Shown: positions 5,857 to 8,915 of the stretch, in pieces
Layout of the letters: each line of letters starts with the position of its first letter
Numbering within the stretch: position 1 is the stretch's first letter
NCBI GenBank assembly: GCA_021780395.1
Contig: JAJXYU010000037.1
Span: 1-8,915, forward strand
Direction of reading: 5' to 3'
DNA length: 8,915 bases
Origin: Pseudomonadota bacterium
GTDB lineage: Bacteria > Pseudomonadota > Gammaproteobacteria > Steroidobacterales > Steroidobacteraceae
Position numbers and translations under genes: made by a program
The notes under the pieces: model-generated
What the model was told of the DNA's origin: nothing
Seen by the model: only the letters and a program-made list of their open reading frames with translations
Databases searched by the model: none

Positions 5857-8325
5857 ATGAATTCTCGCAGAACTGTGGACGCCATTGCAGTTCGTGGGCC
5901 TTACGGCGTTGCGCACGTCCGGCGGCGTCGGATCGCCGCTGGGTCGTCTGTCGCGAGCATCGTCCGAGCGATCGTGCTCGCGGGGATCTGTGGGTACGGC
6001 GCGATGCCGGGCCTCGCGACCGCCCATGCCGGCGGCGCGCCGTCGCTGCACCCGGTGATCGTGACCGCGACCGCGATTCCGGGGACCGCGATCCGGATCG
6101 ACCAGTTTCCGGGGAACGTCCAGATCGTCACGGCCGACGAACTGACCCGAGAAGGTACGGCGAGCCTGACGACGGCGCTGAACGAGCGGCTCTCGAGCAT
6201 CAGCGTCAATGACGACATCGCGGATCCGTTCCAGCCGGACATCCTGTATCGCGGTTTCGCAGCCTCACCGGTGCTCGGCACCTCGCAAGGGATCGCGGTG
6301 TACGAGAACGGCGTTCGAATCAACGAGGCGTTCGGCGATACCGTGAACTGGGATCTGATCCCGGCCAATGCGATCCATCAGATCGAGCTGGTCAGTTCGA
6401 GTCCGTTGTACGGCCTCAACGCGCTGGGCGGGGCGATCTCCGTGACCATGAAGAACGGGTTCAACCATCAGGGGACGGATCTCGAGCTGTCGGGAGGCTC
6501 GTACGGGCAACGGACTATTTCCGCACAATTCGGACGCCGTGCGGGGATCTTCGGCATCTATCTCGCCGGGCGAGCGCTCGACTGGAGCGGTTGGCGGATG
6601 TTCTCGAACGACCGGATGCGCGACGCGTATGCGGCATGGAGCGTCCACACGGATCGGGCGACACTCGACGTCGCGTACACGCGCGCGGACAACGAGATGC
6701 ACGGTCAAGGCCCGGCCCCGGTCCAGGAACTGGCGGTGAATCCTTCGCTCGTGTTCACCGGTCCTCAGGGCATCGGCAATGCGCTCAGCTTCCTCACCGT
6801 CAACGGTACGCTCGAGCTCCCGGCCCGGTGGTCGGCTCAGGGCGTGCTCTACTATCGGGATTTTTCGCAGTCCGTCTCGAACGGCAACACGACGAACTAC
6901 GTGAGCTGCGCGAGCCGGGTCGGTGTCCTCTGCCAGCCGGACGGCGTCACACCGTTGACGAATGCGCAGGGGCAGCCATTGCCGGACCTGTCGCACGGCG
7001 GGTCTCAGCTCCTCGGCGAGAACGATTATGCGCTGATCCATGCGTGGGGTCGCGGCGGCAGCGTGCAGCTGACCGATGCACAGCGGATCGCAGGGCACGG
7101 CAACCGGTTCAGCGTGGGCGTCGCCGTCGACGATGCCGCGACGAGCTATCTCTCCGCTGCCCAGATCGGTGTGCTGAACCCTCAGCTCGTCGTGCTGGCC
7201 TCGACCCTCATCGTCGACACGCCGGAGGGGTCCCCCGGCGCGCTCGCTAACGGCGATGCGACGCCGGTGAGCGTCGACGCGATCAACGAGAACCTCGGCG
7301 CGTTCTTCGCGGAGACGTTCAAGCCGTCGTCCCGGCTGACGGTGACCGCGAGTGGCCGATACAACCTCTCGCACGTCGATCTCGCGGACCAGCGAGGGAG
7401 CAATCTTTCCGGCCACAATCGCTACGTTCACTTCAATCCGTCGATCGGCGCGACCTATGACCTGCACCGCGACGTCACGCTGTACGGCGGATGGTCGGTG
7501 AACAGCCGGACACCGACCCCGAGCGAGATCGAATGCTCGGACCCCTCGGCGCCGTGCGTCCTGCCGTCGAACCTCTCGGGCGATCCGCCCAGATTGAGGC
7601 CGGTCATCTCCCACGCGATGGAGCTCGGGTTGCGGGGTCGGATCCCCGGCGGATCCGGCGGGTTCGGCGAGATCACCTGGAATGCGAGCGTGTTTCGCAC
7701 GCTCCTCAAGGGTGACATCTACTCCGTGGCGACCTCGCTGAGCCAGGGATACTTCCAGAACATCGGGGATACCCGTCGCCAGGGGGTGGAGGCGGGAATC
7801 CACGATCGCGCCCGCGCCTGGTCGACATACCTCAACTACAGTTTCGTGCAGGCGACGTTCCTCTCGGCTCTGATCGTCCCTTCGCCCTCGAACCCGTATC
7901 ACGACGCGAACGGCGACATCCGCGTGCGGCCGGGTGACCGGCTGCCCGAAATCCCCGAGCACCGCGTCAAGCTCGGGGTGGATTACCAGTCGGCGTCCCG
8001 GTGGACGGCCGGGGCGGCGCTCGATCTGGTGAGCAGCTTCTACTACGGTGGCGATGCGTCCAATCAACTCGCGCCGATCCCGGGGTATGCGGTCGTGAAC
8101 CTGCACGCGAGCTACCGGCCGACCGCCCAGGTCGAACTCTTCGCGGCGATCGCCAACGTCCTCGATCGCCGCTACGCGACCTTCGGCACCTTGAGCGATC
8201 CGACCGGCGTCGGTGCGCCCGGGATCCCGCCGATCGGCCTCACCAATGGCCCGGGCGTGAACAATCGCTTCCTGACGCCGGGAGCGCCGTTCGAGGCGTT
8301 CGGTGGCGTCCGCATCCTCCTGTAA
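5857..8325 (+). CDS. TonB-dependent outer-membrane receptor, substrate unknown
   Basis: An 822-residue TonB-dependent receptor, the usual size for the family. A long basic n-region (VRRRR, 21-25) precedes a hydrophobic segment (about 35-55) and a likely cleavage site after ATAHA (near 58). The TonB box is probably PVIVTAT (66-72). The plug runs from about 78 to 200 and includes DILYRGFAASPVLGTSQGIA (128-147), VYENGVRINEAFGDTVNWDL (148-167) and YGLNALGGAISVTMKNGF (185-202); the remainder is a 22-strand barrel, with the late-strand signature NVLDRRYATFG (767-777). Two close cysteine pairs, Cys351/Cys359 and Cys560/Cys567, probably form disulfides in surface loops. The motif RTPTPSEIECSDPSAPC (551-567) recurs in a proteobacterial receptor subgroup I recognise but whose ligand I do not know. 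The start is ATG 5857; an in-frame GTG at 5875 is the only other reasonable option, and neither has a good ribosome site. The ligand could be a metal chelate, a vitamin or an oligomer. Confidence 0.92.
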   Translation: MNSRRTVDAIAVRGPYGVAHVRRRRIAAGSSVASIVRAIVLAGICGYGAMPGLATAHAGGAPSLHPVIVTATAIPGTAIRIDQFPGNVQIVTADELTREGTASLTTALNERLSSISVNDDIADPFQPDILYRGFAASPVLGTSQGIAVYENGVRINEAFGDTVNWDLIPANAIHQIELVSSSPLYGLNALGGAISVTMKNGFNHQGTDLELSGGSYGQRTISAQFGRRAGIFGIYLAGRALDWSGWRMFSNDRMRDAYAAWSVHTDRATLDVAYTRADNEMHGQGPAPVQELAVNPSLVFTGPQGIGNALSFLTVNGTLELPARWSAQGVLYYRDFSQSVSNGNTTNYVSCASRVGVLCQPDGVTPLTNAQGQPLPDLSHGGSQLLGENDYALIHAWGRGGSVQLTDAQRIAGHGNRFSVGVAVDDAATSYLSAAQIGVLNPQLVVLASTLIVDTPEGSPGALANGDATPVSVDAINENLGAFFAETFKPSSRLTVTASGRYNLSHVDLADQRGSNLSGHNRYVHFNPSIGATYDLHRDVTLYGGWSVNSRTPTPSEIECSDPSAPCVLPSNLSGDPPRLRPVISHAMELGLRGRIPGGSGGFGEITWNASVFRTLLKGDIYSVATSLSQGYFQNIGDTRRQGVEAGIHDRARAWSTYLNYSFVQATFLSALIVPSPSNPYHDANGDIRVRPGDRLPEIPEHRVKLGVDYQSASRWTAGAALDLVSSFYYGGDASNQLAPIPGYAVVNLHASYRPTAQVELFAAIANVLDRRYATFGTLSDPTGVGAPGIPPIGLTNGPGVNNRFLTPGAPFEAFGGVRILL

Positions 8326-8338
8326 GGCGCTGCGCCTT
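8324..8338. terminator. possible bidirectional hairpin terminator between convergent genes
   Basis: AAGGCGC-T-GCGCCTT is a perfect inverted repeat that overlaps the receptor stop codon and lies 15 bases from the end of the oxidoreductase gene. It can form a 6-bp stem with a CTG loop. Its position between two convergent 3' ends favours a termination role. There is no T run on the plus-strand side, so it is not a classical intrinsic terminator. Confidence 0.35.
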
Positions 8339-8353
8339 CGATGCGCCGTTCGT

Positions 8354-8915
8354 TCAGCTCGAGAGCAGGCGAATCCCGGCTTCCACGCCCAGCCAGCGAA
8401 ACGGCTCGTTCGGAACGTAGGGCAGCCGGCGATCGAGGTACGGCAGCCAGGCCCACTGCGCGTCGCGCTCGGCGGCCACGTCGGCCAGCACCCGGCCGAG
8501 TACGGACGTCCAGTTCACCCCCTGGCCGGAGAAGCCGATCGCGTAGAGCAGATTGCCGTGGCGGCCCGTGCGTCCGACCGACGAGGATCCGTCGAGACTC
8601 ATGTCGACGAAGCCATACCAGGTCCGCTCGAACGGGACCTCGGCCAGGGTCGGATACACACGGCTCAACTCTCGACGCAGGAAGGCCACGCCGCGACCGT
8701 GGTCGTCGGGATTCGCGAGGCCGTCGTTGAACTCGTACTCTTCGATGCCGCCCCCGATGTGCAGGCGATCGTCACGGGTGAGACCCGCATAGACGACGTT
8801 GGTCCGGCTGTCGTTGAAGGGCATCCGCCGAGTCCACCCCACCCCGGCGAGTTCGGCCGCGGTGAGCGACCGCGTGATCGCGACGTGATTCACGATCGGT
8901 GCGACTGCATTTCGC
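8354..8915 (-). CDS. FAD-dependent oxidoreductase, DAO family (N-terminal part missing)
   Basis: The frame is open to the window edge, so only the last 186 or so residues are visible; the FAD-binding GxGxxG at the N-terminus lies outside. A GTG at 8893 is in frame but is not the true start, because the coding frame continues upstream of it. The visible part is the C-terminal half of a DAO-fold flavoenzyme: a substrate-domain strand (VNHVAITRSL), a middle segment with RLHIGGGIEEYEF, then TWYGFVDMSLDGSSSVGRTG and NLLYAIGFSGQGVNWTSVLG, the conserved C-terminal stretch that closes over the flavin. Relatives oxidise amines or amino acids such as glycine, sarcosine or gamma-glutamylputrescine, giving an imine or aldehyde plus hydrogen peroxide or reduced acceptor. 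The substrate cannot be deduced. It converges on the receptor gene with a 28-base gap. Confidence 0.87.
   Translation of the reverse strand, partial: RNAVAPIVNHVAITRSLTAAELAGVGWTRRMPFNDSRTNVVYAGLTRDDRLHIGGGIEEYEFNDGLANPDDHGRGVAFLRRELSRVYPTLAEVPFERTWYGFVDMSLDGSSSVGRTGRHGNLLYAIGFSGQGVNWTSVLGRVLADVAAERDAQWAWLPYLDRRLPYVPNEPFRWLGVEAGIRLLSS

Noticed and set aside
6265..8106. A 613-codon open frame on the minus strand, antisense to the TonB-dependent receptor
   Set aside because: The translation is rich in Arg, Val and Asp/Glu with no recognisable domain, and the plus strand encodes an unmistakable receptor throughout. Long antisense frames are expected where GC-rich codon use suppresses stops on the other strand.

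Overview
The window reads as a compact, GC-rich segment of a Pseudomonadota chromosome, most likely gamma- or betaproteobacterial. That placement is an inference from three gene types: an ExaC/AcoD-type aldehyde dehydrogenase followed by a DUF779 gene, a periplasmic cytochrome c' paired with a cytochrome b561, and an outer-membrane TonB-dependent receptor. I cannot name the genus. Nine protein genes cover nearly all of the window. The first and last are cut by the window edges, the longest non-coding gap is about 150 bases, and I see no tRNA, rRNA, CRISPR array, insertion sequence or phage gene.

Layout. (1) Bases 2-1545, plus strand: the C-terminal three quarters of an NAD-dependent aldehyde dehydrogenase, then 8 bases later a small DUF779 protein. 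(2) Bases 1573-4112, minus strand, transcribed in the order cytochrome c', cytochrome b561, class I/II aminotransferase. The two cytochrome genes abut exactly (stop codon next to start codon), and the aminotransferase follows 35 bases later. (3) Bases 4266-5782, minus strand: lemA followed by a GIDE-domain membrane protein with an EF-hand, joined by a four-base ATGA overlap. (4) Bases 5857-8325, plus strand: an 822-residue TonB-dependent receptor, divergent from lemA across a 74-base shared promoter region. (5) Bases 8354-8915, minus strand: the C-terminal part of a DAO-family FAD-dependent amine or amino-acid oxidoreductase, convergent with the receptor.

How the genes may work together. The clearest functional unit is the cytochrome pair: the b561 protein would take electrons from quinol in the inner membrane and pass them to a periplasmic class II cytochrome c whose predicted distal haem residue is Phe, a pattern suited to binding small gases such as NO. 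LemA and the GIDE/EF-hand protein form a second tight unit, a membrane module of unknown function. The aldehyde dehydrogenase and DUF779 form a third, in short-chain aldehyde oxidation. The aminotransferase and the DAO oxidoreductase would fit amine or amino-acid catabolism, but their substrates cannot be read from sequence and a link between them is speculative. I found no clear new mobile or defence system. The most under-described items are the LemA-GIDE/EF-hand pair and the DUF779 protein.
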